A stretch of 64,000 bases of DNA from Lysinibacillus xylanilyticus (GTDB lineage Bacteria; Bacillota; Bacilli; Bacillales_A; Planococcaceae), in NCBI RefSeq assembly GCF_001183605.1, contig NZ_LFXJ01000002.1, positions 426,375-490,374 on the forward strand. The letters run 5' to 3'. Both the position numbers and the translations under genes were made by a program. Below, piece by piece: positions 24,878 to 33,536 of this stretch; position 1 is the stretch's first letter, and each line of letters begins with the position of its first letter. The notes beneath the pieces were generated by a model. It saw only the letters and a list, made by a program, of their open reading frames with translations, made no database searches and was not told the origin of the DNA.

Positions 24878-25792
24878 TTGAAAAAAACGTGGATAAAAAT
24901 ACTAACTGCGACTATGTTAGTATTTGGCGTGATGGCACCAGCAACAGGTTTTGCAGCCGATAATACGCCACCTAAAGCAATTGATGAAAAATTAGGAGTA
25001 CCAATCGTCGTATATGGTGCAAACTTATCTGAGGCTGAAAAAGAGTCTGTTAAAGAGTCATTAAAAGTTAAAGAAGAGCCTGAAGTTGAAGAAATTACAG
25101 TTTCAGGTCAAGACTTAGCTAAATATATTAAAGATAGTAATTCAAGCTCTCGTATGTATTCTTCTGCCAAAATTACACGTAAGAATGCAGGAGAAGGCTT
25201 AGTTATTGAAATTGTTACACCGTCAAATATTACACAGGTTACTTCTGAAATGTATGCGAATGCCATGCTAACTGCAGGTATTGAAGATGCAACAGTACAA
25301 GTGGCGGCGCCTAAAGCAGTAACAGGTCATTCAGCGCTTGTTGGAATATACAAAGCTTACGAAGTAACAACAGGTGAAAAGCTTGATACTGATCGTACAG
25401 ATGTTGCGAATGACGAACTATCAGTAGCAACTACTCTAACGCAATCGGCAGGCGTGGACGATGCTAAGGTTGCAGAATTACTAACAGAAATCAAAAAAGA
25501 TATTGCAGAATCAAAACCAGCAACTAAAGAAGAGGTTGAAAAGATTGTGCAAGAGCAATTAAACAAGCTTGAAATTAATTTAAGTGACAAGGATCGTCAA
25601 TTGCTAGTTGATTTAATGAACAAAATTAGTAAACTTGACATTGATTTTAGTCAATGGTCTAAACAATTAGATGATATTAGCAATACGATTAAAGATAAAT
25701 TTGGATCGCTAATGGAAGATAAAGGATTCTGGGAAAGCGTGAAAAATTTCTTTGCTGATTTAAAGGATACAATTGCGTCATGGTTTAATTAA
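24878..25792 (+). CDS. Secreted DUF1002 protein (YpuA-like)
   Basis: 304 aa with a Sec signal (MKKTWIKILTATMLVFGVM..ATGFAAD, cleavage near residue 27). The DUF1002 region (about 35-240; VVYGANLSEAEKESVKESL, ITVSGQDLAKYI, GHSALVGIYKAYE) is followed by a helical tail. B. subtilis YpuA has the same architecture; function unknown, envelope-related by inference. Start is TTG 24878 with AAAGGGG about 10 bases upstream; no ATG or GTG start is nearby. Confidence 0.85.
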   Translation: MKKTWIKILTATMLVFGVMAPATGFAADNTPPKAIDEKLGVPIVVYGANLSEAEKESVKESLKVKEEPEVEEITVSGQDLAKYIKDSNSSSRMYSSAKITRKNAGEGLVIEIVTPSNITQVTSEMYANAMLTAGIEDATVQVAAPKAVTGHSALVGIYKAYEVTTGEKLDTDRTDVANDELSVATTLTQSAGVDDAKVAELLTEIKKDIAESKPATKEEVEKIVQEQLNKLEINLSDKDRQLLVDLMNKISKLDIDFSQWSKQLDDISNTIKDKFGSLMEDKGFWESVKNFFADLKDTIASWFN

Positions 25793-25796
25793 TTCA

Positions 25797-25858
25797 AAAA
25801 AGAATCTGCAACACTTTCTCTTGATTGCTAGAGGAAGGTAGCAGATTCTTTTATTTTT
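25797..25858 (+). terminator. Terminator of the DUF1002 gene
   Basis: 12 bp stem AAAAGAATCTGC/GCAGATTCTTTT around a long loop, then T's. Confidence 0.8.
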
Positions 25859-25927
25859 TATGGATGGACTTTTTTAAGTGCCACAGTAAAAAAGCTATGT
25901 TACTATGAGAAAAAGGAGTGGTGAGAA

Positions 25928-26209
25928 ATGGAATTTCAATTACAACAGCTAGCAGAAAATAAGCTTGCTTTTGTCTATGAGCAAGAAGGGGAAAGATTAG
26001 CGGAAATTACATGGCAACAAAAGGGTCAAGTAATGGTAATGGATCACACATATGTATCAGATAAGCTCCGTGGCCAAGGCGTGGCAAAGAAATTGTTGGA
26101 TCATGCTGCAGCTTATGCACGTCAAAAAGGTTATAAAATGGAAGCTGTTTGCTCGTATGTAGTTGCGGCTTTTGAAAAATCTAATGATTATAATGATGTA
26201 AAACAATAA
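25928..26209 (+). CDS. Small GNAT-type N-acetyltransferase
   Basis: 93 aa protein of the short Gcn5-related group (YjdJ-like). It has the acetyl-CoA loop VSDKLRGQGVAKKLLDHAAAYAR and a C-terminal VCSYVVAAFEK, where this family keeps a conserved Cys-Ser/Pro pair. It lacks the extra strands of full-size GNAT enzymes. Substrate unknown. AAAAGGAGTGGTG ribosome site. Confidence 0.88.
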   Translation: MEFQLQQLAENKLAFVYEQEGERLAEITWQQKGQVMVMDHTYVSDKLRGQGVAKKLLDHAAAYARQKGYKMEAVCSYVVAAFEKSNDYNDVKQ

Positions 26210-26221
26210 AGTGAAACTTTG

Positions 26222-26256
26222 ATCAGTGGGGATTTTTTTATCCCCACTGATTATTA
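26222..26256 (+). terminator. Terminator-like hairpin after small GNAT gene
   Basis: 11 bp perfect stem ATCAGTGGGGA/TCCCCACTGAT with T7 in the loop rather than after it; followed by TATTAGTTTT. Confidence 0.6.
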
Positions 26257-26263
26257 GTTTTCA

Positions 26264-26351
26264 CCAATCGGGCGTTTTCGGGCAGTTTTAATCTCATCTT
26301 ATTTCAAATTTTATGGTGAAACTTACTGCCCGTTAATGCGGGATGAAAAAT
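26264..26351 (+). repeat. Third-family repeat, copy C2
   Basis: CAATCGGGCGTTTTCGGGCAG at the left and ACTGCCCGTTAATGCGGGAT with AAAAATAA at the right. The GGGCAG and CTGCCC ends are complementary. Confidence 0.5.
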
Positions 26352-26391
26352 AAGGCAATCTGCTTGTTAGATAAAGCGGATTGCCTTTTAA
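26352..26391 (+). terminator. Hairpin terminator following repeat C2
   Basis: Stem AAGGCAATCTGC/GCGGATTGCCTT with T's. Confidence 0.65.
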
Positions 26392-26466
26392 ATTATTTCA
26401 GTAGGTGTTTTTGTAGCGAAAGCGAAAAGTCAGCTACAAATGTTTTAGTAAACCTCCGCTGAAAGA
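26390..26466 (+). repeat. Family-B repeat, short copy B7
   Basis: AATTATTTCAGTAGGTG, GTAGCGAAAGCGAAAAGTC, AAACCTCCGCTGAAAGA; the two ends pair (TTTCAG/CTGAAA). Confidence 0.65.
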
Positions 26467-26497
26467 TTGATTTTTAGCAAATCATCCATGCTGCTCC

Positions 26498-26596
26498 TTA
26501 CAGTAAAATACTATAAATTAGTAATGTTAAGAAGCCTGCTCCGCCTATTAATGAAGCCATGTCTACCCAATCATATACTGAATCCAAATCTTTCAC
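26498..26596 (-). CDS. Small membrane protein, 32 aa
   Basis: Minus-strand GTG ORF: N-terminus (V/M)KDLDSVYDWVDMASLIG, then GGAGFLTLLIYSILL. An acidic N-terminal third and a hydrophobic helix of about 18 residues with small-residue packing (GGAG) fit a single-pass membrane peptide. A GGAGAG ribosome site lies about 9 bases upstream of the GTG. The frame is clean and the composition is protein-like, but I recognise no family. It stands alone between repeats. Confidence 0.5.
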   Translation of the reverse strand: MKDLDSVYDWVDMASLIGGAGFLTLLIYSILL

Positions 26597-26979
26597 GATA
26601 ATCACTCTCCAATTATTTGTATTAATACATTATTTCCCTTTAATTGTCATTTGCAATCATAAATATTTACGAAAAAATAGCTCATTACCATAACGTGGGA
26701 TTGATTTCAGTTTCGATTGGACGCTTAAATGTCACTCATAGTTTTGATAATAAGCAAGAAATAAATACCTGCAATAAAATTGTGTAGGAAGATGATTAAC
26801 TATGTCTTGGAAAACAGACTTACTATGAATTTTGTTTATATGATAGAGGAAAAGGGTTATAAATGAGTTCTCTCTTTTTATATATGCTGTAATGTATATA
26901 AAAATTATGTTTAGTCCTCAGATAATAAGGAAAAGATAAAATATAGAGCCAGATTCTATATTTTGGGGAGGGATTTATA
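26597..26979 (+). other. Gap with family-A remnant
   Basis: A fragment at about 26697-26733 (GTGGGATTGATTTCAGTTTCG then GATTGGACGC) is a degenerate family-A end. The rest is AT-rich leader of the next gene; no gene seen. Confidence 0.5.
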
Positions 26980-27288
26980 ATGGCAAAAGGTAAAGGAACA
27001 GGTGTTGTGATTGCAGGGCTAGCTTTAGCAGCATCTTATTTAAGTAAAAAAGAAAATCGTGATAAAGCATTAAGTATGCTCAATAGTACAAAATCTAAAT
27101 TAGCATCTTATTTGAATACAACGAATATGGAGATGCACAAAGACATATCAGAACGTATATCGACTGAAGTAGCGACAGAAGCTGGAACGTCTCCAACAAA
27201 AATAGCTTCAAACGAAATGGTTGCTGAAGGTGGGGGACATACTAGTATCCATTACTATCATGAAGAAATTCATGAAAAAAAGAATTAA
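26980..27288 (+). CDS. Small membrane-associated protein of unknown function
   Basis: 102 aa. A short basic start (MAKGKGTG) leads into a small-residue hydrophobic segment (VVIAGLALAASYLS, 9-22), then a charged amphipathic stretch (KKENRDKALSMLNSTKSKLASYL) and a His-rich tail (GGGHTSIHYYHEEIHEKKN). The layout resembles YtxH-type stress proteins but I cannot assign it. GGGGAGGG ribosome site; own terminator shared with the convergent pump gene. Confidence 0.75.
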   Translation: MAKGKGTGVVIAGLALAASYLSKKENRDKALSMLNSTKSKLASYLNTTNMEMHKDISERISTEVATEAGTSPTKIASNEMVAEGGGHTSIHYYHEEIHEKKN

Positions 27289-27292
27289 TAAC

Positions 27293-27329
27293 AAAAAACC
27301 TTCTCATTTCACGTGAGAAGGTCTTTTTT
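27293..27329. terminator. Bidirectional terminator
   Basis: Stem ACCTTCTCA/TGAGAAGGT flanked by A6 and T6, between convergent genes. Confidence 0.85.
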
Positions 27330-28449
27330 GTGTACATATAATGATCGTTGCAAATGCTAATAATACAATTCCGGTAAATATAAAGCCACTGACAATACCT
27401 AGAGAGAGCCAACCGAGCAATGAGGAACCTAGAACAACTCCTAGTGAAAAGAAGGCATAAAAATAACCATAGGCTTTTCCACGAACTTCAGCAGTCGTAG
27501 AGTCGATTAAAAGTGAATTTACTGATGGGAATAGGAAGCCAAACCCGATACCATAGCAGGCCATTGCGATATAAAGTAACGTACTTGAATCCGCCTGACT
27601 AATTAATAATTGACTTATCCCCATTAAACTTATACCAAGTGATAATGTTTTAATTGGTGCCACCCTATCGAAAATGCGGTTAGTCGGCAAAATAAATATG
27701 AGTACAGCAATAATTCCGAATGTACTCATCAAAGTTCCACTTAAGCGCGAATCAAAGCCTAAAGATTGTACTTTTAGAGGAAGGAGATAGGCAATAACCC
27801 CTTGAGAAAACATCAAAAAGAATGCACTGGTAAAGGCTTTTAATGCACCTATATTATTAAAAAGTACATAAAAAGGAATATTTGCAGTTGGAGCAGACTT
27901 TTCTTTTTTTACCTGATTTGATTTTAGTAAAAAGAAGGCAAGTATACCTAACAAGAGCATAAAGCTTGCTGTTATATTAAAAACGAATGGTACGCTAGTT
28001 CGACTCGCTAAAATTCCACTAAATGCGGGGCCGATTATTGCTGCAATGCCAACGAATGCTCCAGAGATAGCACTACCCTTACCTCTTTTTTCTTGCTCAG
28101 TTGCATTTGCTAAAAATGTGAAAGCGGCAGGAACGATAAAGCCCGCAACTAATCCATGTATAAAGCGGACTACTAATAGAACAATAGGATCTTCTACTAA
28201 ATTATAAAGTGATAGTGAAAGACCTGTTGTTAAAAGTCCTAGGATTAAAATAGTAAATGGTCCCTTACGATCCGTTAAAAATCCAGAGATAATATTACCG
28301 AATGTATTGGAAAGAGAATACATACCTACTGCTAGGCCGGTAATGAAGGCTGATGCCCCTAAGGATTCAGCATATGTACTCATGACAGGAAGCTGGGTAA
28401 ATAAGTCGAAAAATGAAAAGAATATAATCAAATAAATAAGTTTCTTCAT
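27304..28449 (-). CDS. MFS efflux-type transporter
   Basis: 381 aa, twelve predicted helices. The motif GFLTDRKGPFT follows helix 2, and GLVAGFIVPAAFTFLA and GIAAIIGPAFSGIL in helices 4-5 match the drug:H+ antiporter subgroup. Substrate unknown. The stop codon lies inside the shared terminator. It lies downstream of the CoA-transferase gene but behind that gene's terminator, so it is probably transcribed on its own. Confidence 0.85.
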   Translation of the reverse strand: MKKLIYLIIFFSFFDLFTQLPVMSTYAESLGASAFITGLAVGMYSLSNTFGNIISGFLTDRKGPFTILILGLLTTGLSLSLYNLVEDPIVLLVVRFIHGLVAGFIVPAAFTFLANATEQEKRGKGSAISGAFVGIAAIIGPAFSGILASRTSVPFVFNITASFMLLLGILAFFLLKSNQVKKEKSAPTANIPFYVLFNNIGALKAFTSAFFLMFSQGVIAYLLPLKVQSLGFDSRLSGTLMSTFGIIAVLIFILPTNRIFDRVAPIKTLSLGISLMGISQLLISQADSSTLLYIAMACYGIGFGFLFPSVNSLLIDSTTAEVRGKAYGYFYAFFSLGVVLGSSLLGWLSLGIVSGFIFTGIVLLAFATIIICTQKRPSHVK

Positions 28450-28511
28450 AGTTCCTCCGATGGGAAATTGTAAGTGAGAATCAATATCACTCTTATTATA
28501 CCATTTTCAAC

Positions 28512-28553
28512 AAAAAAAGAACGCCTCATAAGGTTTTAACCTATGAGGCGTTC
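28512..28553 (-). terminator. Terminator of the CoA-transferase gene
   Basis: Stem AACGCCTCATA/TATGAGGCGTT; on the minus strand it is followed by T7. Confidence 0.88.
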
Positions 28554-28567
28554 CTGAATAATGAAAA

Positions 28568-30088
28568 TTAAGCTTTAGCAACTTCTTTTTTCATTGTTTT
28601 GTTTTTAGCAAGATTTACGTGCCATGAAAGTGCTTCCTCTAAAATATGAGGTGTTTGATGGCCGCCAGTTGCTTCTAGCGCACGGTTATAGTAATCCCAA
28701 AGTTGTTCTTTGTAATCTGGGTGTGCACAGTTTTCGATAATTAAAGGTACACGCTCTTGTGGTGCAAGACCACGTAAGTCAGCAATACCTTGCTCAGTTA
28801 CGATTACATCAACATCATGTTCAGTGTGGTCTACGTGAGAAACCATTGGCACGATTGAAGAGATAGCGCCGCCTTTTGCGTATGATTTAGTAACGAAAAT
28901 ACCTAGACGTGCGTTACGTGCAAAGTCACCTGAACCACCGATACCGTTCATCATACGAGTACCAGATACGTGTGTTGAGTTTACGTTGCCATAGATATCT
29001 AATTCAAGAGCAGTGTTGATTGAGATTAGACCCAAACGACGGATAAGCTCTGGGTGGTTAGAAATTTCTTGTGGACGTAAGCAAATTTTATCAGCATATT
29101 TCTCTAGGTTGCCATATACTTTTTTCTGTAATTCCTCAGTCAGTGTAATTGAAGTAGCTGCTGCAAATTTAACTTTACCAGCATCAATTAAGTTGAATAC
29201 AGCATCTTGAAGTACTTCAGAAGCAACAACTAAATCTTCAAATTCTGAATTTGCGAAGCCGTCAAGTACAGCGTTTGCAACAGAACCTACACCAGATTGT
29301 AATGGCATTAATTGTTTTGTTAAGCGACCAGCTTTAATTTCATCGCTGAAGAAGTCTAATAAAATGTTCGCCATTGTTTGTGTTTCTTCATCTGGCGGAA
29401 CGATTAATGAAGGAGCATCTGGCTCTTCAGAAATAACAATCGCTTTAATTTTAGCTGGATCTACTTTAATACCGATGTCACCAATGCGTTGCATAGCATC
29501 AGTCATTGGGATTGCTTCACGTTGACCTTGCTCACCTGGTACATAGATATCGTGGATACCTATTAACGCTTCTGGATGAGAGATATTTAATTCGACAATA
29601 ATATTTTCAGCGTAATCAGCGAAGATTGGTGAGTTACCTACAGAGTTTGTTGGGATAATAAGTCCATCTTCTGTAATAGCAACAGCTTCAAGAATTAAAT
29701 ATTTAATTGGTCCAATAATTCCTTGACGAACTAATTCAGCGTTATGTGAAAGATGAGCGTCAACATATAGGACATCACCAGTGTTAATTAAATTACGGAT
29801 AGTTGAATCTCCTTGGAATGGTCCACGTTTGCGGATAACACCAGCATCAGCTAAGTATTTATCAACTTCTGGTCCTAAAGAAGCTCCTGTATATACATCA
29901 ATTTTGAATTTTTCGTTTTTAGCGCGCTCTACTAAAGCCATAGGAACAACTTTTGCGTCCCCCGCACGAGTGAATCCACTCATACCAACTACATCACCGT
30001 CAGAAATCAGTGCTGCAGCTTCTTCAGCAGTAACAATTTTACTTTCAAGTTCTTTTAAGCCTAGGCGTTTTTGAACATTTGCATCCAT
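28568..30088 (-). CDS. Acetyl-CoA hydrolase / succinyl-CoA:acetate CoA-transferase family
   Basis: 506 aa class I CoA-transferase of the AarC/Cat1 group. It swaps CoA between succinate or other acids and acetate, linking the TCA cycle to acetate use or overflow. Seen: GMSGFTRAGDAKVVP near the N-terminus; ASEVLQDAVFNLI, where the catalytic Glu of AarC-type enzymes probably lies; NGIGGSGDFARNA; and VDVIVTEQGIADLRGL. Whether it is a transferase or hydrolase cannot be told by eye. The LytTR gene immediately upstream on the same strand is a candidate regulator. Confidence 0.88.
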   Translation of the reverse strand: MDANVQKRLGLKELESKIVTAEEAAALISDGDVVGMSGFTRAGDAKVVPMALVERAKNEKFKIDVYTGASLGPEVDKYLADAGVIRKRGPFQGDSTIRNLINTGDVLYVDAHLSHNAELVRQGIIGPIKYLILEAVAITEDGLIIPTNSVGNSPIFADYAENIIVELNISHPEALIGIHDIYVPGEQGQREAIPMTDAMQRIGDIGIKVDPAKIKAIVISEEPDAPSLIVPPDEETQTMANILLDFFSDEIKAGRLTKQLMPLQSGVGSVANAVLDGFANSEFEDLVVASEVLQDAVFNLIDAGKVKFAAATSITLTEELQKKVYGNLEKYADKICLRPQEISNHPELIRRLGLISINTALELDIYGNVNSTHVSGTRMMNGIGGSGDFARNARLGIFVTKSYAKGGAISSIVPMVSHVDHTEHDVDVIVTEQGIADLRGLAPQERVPLIIENCAHPDYKEQLWDYYNRALEATGGHQTPHILEEALSWHVNLAKNKTMKKEVAKA

Positions 30089-30452
30089 AAAAAAATCCTC
30101 CCCTAAAAAGTTTGATGGAAACCGATTACAAAACTAGAAAAAATACGTAAGAATTTTCTGTTTATTCAGTTGTAGTATGACTCCAACCATTTGAATAATA
30201 CTATCACCAAATTGTCACAAAAACTTTAGAAATAGCATTAAATTGAGTAAAAAGAGGAAAAATGAGCATAAAAACGAATTTTCGACAGAGAAAACGTTTT
30301 AATGTAGAGCTACAGTGGAAATTTTCTAAATATAAATGATTAAACAACAAAATGAGGGGTTGATTTCCGTTTCGATGTGCGCTTTCCTGGTACATTTGAG
30401 AGCTTTAACTAATGCCATCCCAAACTGTTGATAATGGGTATATAAATTTAGT
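30089..30452 (-). other. CoA-transferase leader with family-A remnant
   Basis: The CoA-transferase ribosome site (GGGGAGG) and leader occupy the left part. A family-A fragment (GGGGTTGATTTCCGTTTCG) lies at about 30355-30373. No second gene is visible; the ORF across it is a shadow. Confidence 0.5.
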
Positions 30453-30496
30453 AAGAAAAAAGTACAGCGAACAATAAAAAATGCTCGCTGTACTTA
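30453..30496 (-). terminator. Terminator of the LytTR gene
   Basis: 10 bp stem AGTACAGCGA/TCGCTGTACT; T-rich on the minus strand. Confidence 0.82.
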
Positions 30497-30502
30497 TCAA
30501 AA

Positions 30503-31162
30503 TTAGAAACCTAAAGAACGACGGAAGTAACTTGCGTAGCGTTGGCTGACTGGAATACGAGTACCGTCTTTCATGATTAATAAAAACGTTGAATGTGAAT
30601 CTGGTTGAATTTCATCAATGTAGTCAATGTTAACGATATAAGAGCGGTGACAACGTATAAATGAGTCAGGTGCTAAAAATAGCTCAAGATCACTTAGGTT
30701 TAAACGGTGATATCCTTCACGGCTCATTGTCTTAACAAATGTTTTTCGAAGCTGTGTTTCAAGATAAATGACCTGATCATGCTTGATTGGGTACCAACAA
30801 TCATCAATTTTGATTGTAATGTAGTTCGTTAAAAATGCTGACGGCTTTTGTGGGAAGATTGCAGTGATAGCACCCTTAGTTTCACCTTCCTCCATTAAAG
30901 GTATACTCATGCCGTAATATGCTACTCCAAATACATCAGGCTCAATGTAAGAGCTAATCTTTTGTCCGTAGTTTAACGCTTTATGAGCTGCAGAACCTTC
31001 TTTAATTGGGTCACCAGGTTTGATTTTTAAATCAACTTTTTTGCTTGCTTGGTAGTACAAGTACTCGTTTGTATCGGAAATTGCAATGGAAGTGTTCTCG
31101 GGGAAGAACTCCTTAATAATCTCCATAATTTCTTCTATTTGTTTTGGATCCACTATTAACAC
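30503..31162 (-). CDS. LytTR-domain regulator with N-terminal sensor region
   Basis: 219 aa. Residues 1-110 look like a small PAS/GAF-type sensor (IEEIMEIIKEFFPENTSIAISDTNEYLYY, YYGMSIPLMEEGETKGAITAIF). Residues 118-215 are a LytTR DNA-binding domain: VIYLETQLRKTFV, FIRCHRSYIVNIDYIDEI and MKDGTRIPVSQRYASYF. No receiver domain, so it should respond to a ligand or redox cue rather than a kinase. It lies directly upstream of and parallel to the CoA-transferase gene, which suggests control of that gene; this is inference. Confidence 0.85.
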   Translation of the reverse strand: MLIVDPKQIEEIMEIIKEFFPENTSIAISDTNEYLYYQASKKVDLKIKPGDPIKEGSAAHKALNYGQKISSYIEPDVFGVAYYGMSIPLMEEGETKGAITAIFPQKPSAFLTNYITIKIDDCWYPIKHDQVIYLETQLRKTFVKTMSREGYHRLNLSDLELFLAPDSFIRCHRSYIVNIDYIDEIQPDSHSTFLLIMKDGTRIPVSQRYASYFRRSLGF

Positions 31163-31656
31163 CTCGTCTAAACTTTTAAAAATAGTATTATCATCTATTT
31201 TACTACATATTCGTATAAATTATATAGAGAAGATTTCGGAATAAAAAAGAGAAATGTCGATTGATGAAATATAAAGTTGTGAAATGCATTACATAATTTG
31301 TAACAATTTTTAAATAATTACTAATTCATTTTGATATGTATATGGTAAAATCTAAGTGTAGGTAAATAAGTTTACGAGGTTTCTACTATGAATATGTGAT
31401 AAATTAGAACTAGTGCCATGGATAAAATGTGGTTGAAAGGAAATCGCAGAATATGGTAAAATTCACTTTATAGTCTATTTTTTTTGTAACTGGTGGTTTA
31501 GTTGGGTTATTTTTAAGTTATATTCAATAATATAATTGTGAAATATGACTCAATTCATAAATTAATTAGGAAATACTATTTTCTTATACGAAACAGATCG
31601 TTGTCAAAAATTGCAAAAGAGTAATTCGTGCAATCTGAGGAAAGATGGGGAAGATT
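31163..31656 (+). other. Divergent leader region
   Basis: AT-rich region between the divergent LytTR and AraC genes. A micro-ORF at 31453-31530 reads MVKFTL, an amber stop, then SIFFVTGGLVGLFLSYIQ in the same frame, as if a small membrane-peptide gene were broken by one stop. No other structure is clear. Confidence 0.4.
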
Positions 31657-32451
31657 ATGCAACTACATCAACATTCTATGTCAGAAACGATATCCAAAAG
31701 ATACTTTCAAGAGATCGATAGTATTAACCAATACATCGGTATAGAAGAATTTTTTAATATTGAGTCGAAATTAATATTTGAAATTTACCATTTAGAATCT
31801 GTAAAGGCTAAGAAAACCTTGCATGAATTAATTGATATTCTTTCAATACGTTTTGGCAAACAAGTCATTAAAATTGTTCGAAGTTATTTTTCTGTTTTGT
31901 CGTCAATTGTTGCTCGTAAATTGCTAGACAATCAAGTTCCTTCGAAGAAAGCATTTGCTTTTAACATTGCTTGTAATGATATGATCGAAAATCAAATGAA
32001 AGACGCAGAATTTTTACAATTCGCTGACGATTTAATTGATTTCTTTGTCTATTTTATTGCAGATCGCAAGCAACCGACTTTCCGTCACCAAACAGTTAAT
32101 AAAGTAATTATGTATATAAATGATGAATTGGAAAATGACTTAACAGTGGAAAGCATCGCAAATAACTTCCATATAAGTACTAGTCATTTATCGCGTATTT
32201 TTAGAGAACATGTTGGTATTACACTAGTTGAATATCTAAATGTACGTCGAGTAGAAGAGTCACAGTACTACCTTAGACACACTAATAAAAGTATTACTTC
32301 TATTTCAGATCAATTCCATTTCTGTAACCAAAGCTACTTTACCCGCATCTTTAAAAAATATACTGGGGTAACGCCCAAGCATTTCCGAGACGAGCTACAT
32401 CATGAGTTTTATCGTTTTGAGATGGCGGAATCAGAGCTTCAAAACGTTTAA
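31657..32451 (+). CDS. AraC-family transcriptional regulator
   Basis: About 264 aa. The C-terminal 100 residues form the double helix-turn-helix of AraC proteins: LTVESIANNFHISTSHLSRIFREHVGITLVEYL and SITSISDQFHFCNQSYFTRIFKKYTGVTPKHFR. The N-terminal 150 residues are helical and match no ligand-binding family I recognise. Ligand and targets unknown. ATG 31657 is favoured because GGGGAAG precedes it; ATG 31645 has its ribosome site too close. The stop TAA belongs to repeat B8. Confidence 0.87.
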   Translation: MQLHQHSMSETISKRYFQEIDSINQYIGIEEFFNIESKLIFEIYHLESVKAKKTLHELIDILSIRFGKQVIKIVRSYFSVLSSIVARKLLDNQVPSKKAFAFNIACNDMIENQMKDAEFLQFADDLIDFFVYFIADRKQPTFRHQTVNKVIMYINDELENDLTVESIANNFHISTSHLSRIFREHVGITLVEYLNVRRVEESQYYLRHTNKSITSISDQFHFCNQSYFTRIFKKYTGVTPKHFRDELHHEFYRFEMAESELQNV

Positions 32452-32526
32452 CTTATTTCAGCGGGTGTCCTAACATCCGCTGAAATAAGTTAAAGCCTCC
32501 GGCCGCAATTATGCCGAGGCATAGTT
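32449..32526 (+). repeat. Family-B repeat, minimal copy B8, starting on the AraC stop codon
   Basis: The shortest near-intact copy: TTTAACTTATTTCAGCGGG and CATCCGCTGAAATAAGTTAA form a 17-19 bp hairpin around CCTAA, then AAGCCTCCGGCCGC and ATTATGCCGAGGCATAGT. No core module, so it defines the family frame. Confidence 0.85.
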
Positions 32527-32599
32527 GAAAGCCAGAAGTATACTTAGTTTTATTAACAATGAGTTATAAATAAGATTATTAAATAGATGCGGACATACT

Positions 32600-32627
32600 A
32601 GCGATGCTAAAGCTCGCTTCTTTTTTT
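32600..32627 (+). terminator. Weak terminator before yidC
   Basis: AGCGATGC-TAAA-GCTCGCT stem with one bulge, then T7. Confidence 0.6.
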
Positions 32628-32719
32628 ATACTATGGAATTAGTAGCACTTGCTATTTGATAAAGATAGACCCGATAATGTATACTTCATTTTAGTTGATA
32701 AAAAATAGTAGGTGGAAAA

Positions 32720-33481
32720 ATGAAAAAATTGAAGCTATTTTCAATGCTTGGAATCGCCGTTTTTGTTCTTAGTGGTTGTGAAGCTGTGCAAAACAAAGAA
32801 GGTTTTTTCTATAGTATCTTTGTAAAACCAATGGAATTTTTATTAGAATTTTTCGGTAACACTATTTTTTCAGGTAGCTATGGTTTAGCAATCATCGCTA
32901 TTACGGTTCTTATTCGTTTAATTTTAATGCCGATTATGTTAAAAAATTATCGTTCGCAACAAAAGATGAAAATGAAAATGGATGCGTTTAAGCCTGAAAT
33001 GGAAGCTGTTCAGAAGAAGATGAAGGAAGCAAAGACAAAAGAAGAACAAACGCAGTATCAACAAGAAATGATGGCATTATATCAAAAACATGGTATTAAT
33101 CCACTCAACATGGGCTGTTTACCAATGTTAATTCAAATGCCAATTATCATGGGTCTTTATTTCTCCATTTTATATTCTACAGATGTGAAAGCACACGAAT
33201 TTTTATGGTTTAGCTTAGGCTCACCTGATATCGCTATGACAATTGTTGCAGGTCTTGTATATTTAGTTCAAGCACGTGTATCTTTATGGACAGTACCAGA
33301 GCAACAAAAAGCACAAATGAAAATGTTTATTTATATTTCACCAATTATGATTGTCTTTATCTCGATGTCATCTATGGCAGCACTACCACTTTACTGGTCT
33401 GTCAGCGGTGCATTGTTGATTATTCAAACATATATCGGTCGAAAATTTTATTCGGAGCATCCGGAAAAAGTAAACTCATAA
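32720..33481 (+). CDS. yidC: Membrane protein insertase, YidC/OxaA type, lipoprotein
   Basis: 253 aa. A lipobox FVLSGC (C20) ends the signal. The conserved YidC core of five membrane helices follows: YGLAIIAITVLIRLILMPIM with the conserved groove Arg, a cytoplasmic hairpin (QQKMKMKMDAFKPEMEAVQKKMKEA), NPLNMGCLPMLIQMPIIMGLY and PLYWSVSGALLIIQTYI. It inserts membrane proteins with or without SecYEG. It is not in the rpmH-rnpA-spoIIIJ context, so it corresponds to the second paralogue (YqjG/YidC2). I found no MifM-like leader upstream. Confidence 0.93.
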   Translation: MKKLKLFSMLGIAVFVLSGCEAVQNKEGFFYSIFVKPMEFLLEFFGNTIFSGSYGLAIIAITVLIRLILMPIMLKNYRSQQKMKMKMDAFKPEMEAVQKKMKEAKTKEEQTQYQQEMMALYQKHGINPLNMGCLPMLIQMPIIMGLYFSILYSTDVKAHEFLWFSLGSPDIAMTIVAGLVYLVQARVSLWTVPEQQKAQMKMFIYISPIMIVFISMSSMAALPLYWSVSGALLIIQTYIGRKFYSEHPEKVNS

Positions 33482-33492
33482 AATAATTTATG

Positions 33493-33522
33493 TCGAGGCG
33501 CTTATGTAGCCTCGATTTTTTT
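33493..33522 (+). terminator. Terminator of yidC
   Basis: 7 bp GC-rich stem TCGAGGC/GCCTCGA and T7. Confidence 0.85.
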
Positions 33523-33536
33523 AGGAGGACAGCAAG

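Noticed and set aside
30110..30130. Catabolite-responsive (cre) site before the CoA-transferase gene
   Set aside because: TGGAAACCGATTACA needs an extra base to fit the cre consensus; too weak to call.
32530..32719. MifM-like regulatory leader peptide before yidC
   Set aside because: Searched the leader for a short frame with a ribosome site and found none; only a weak terminator.
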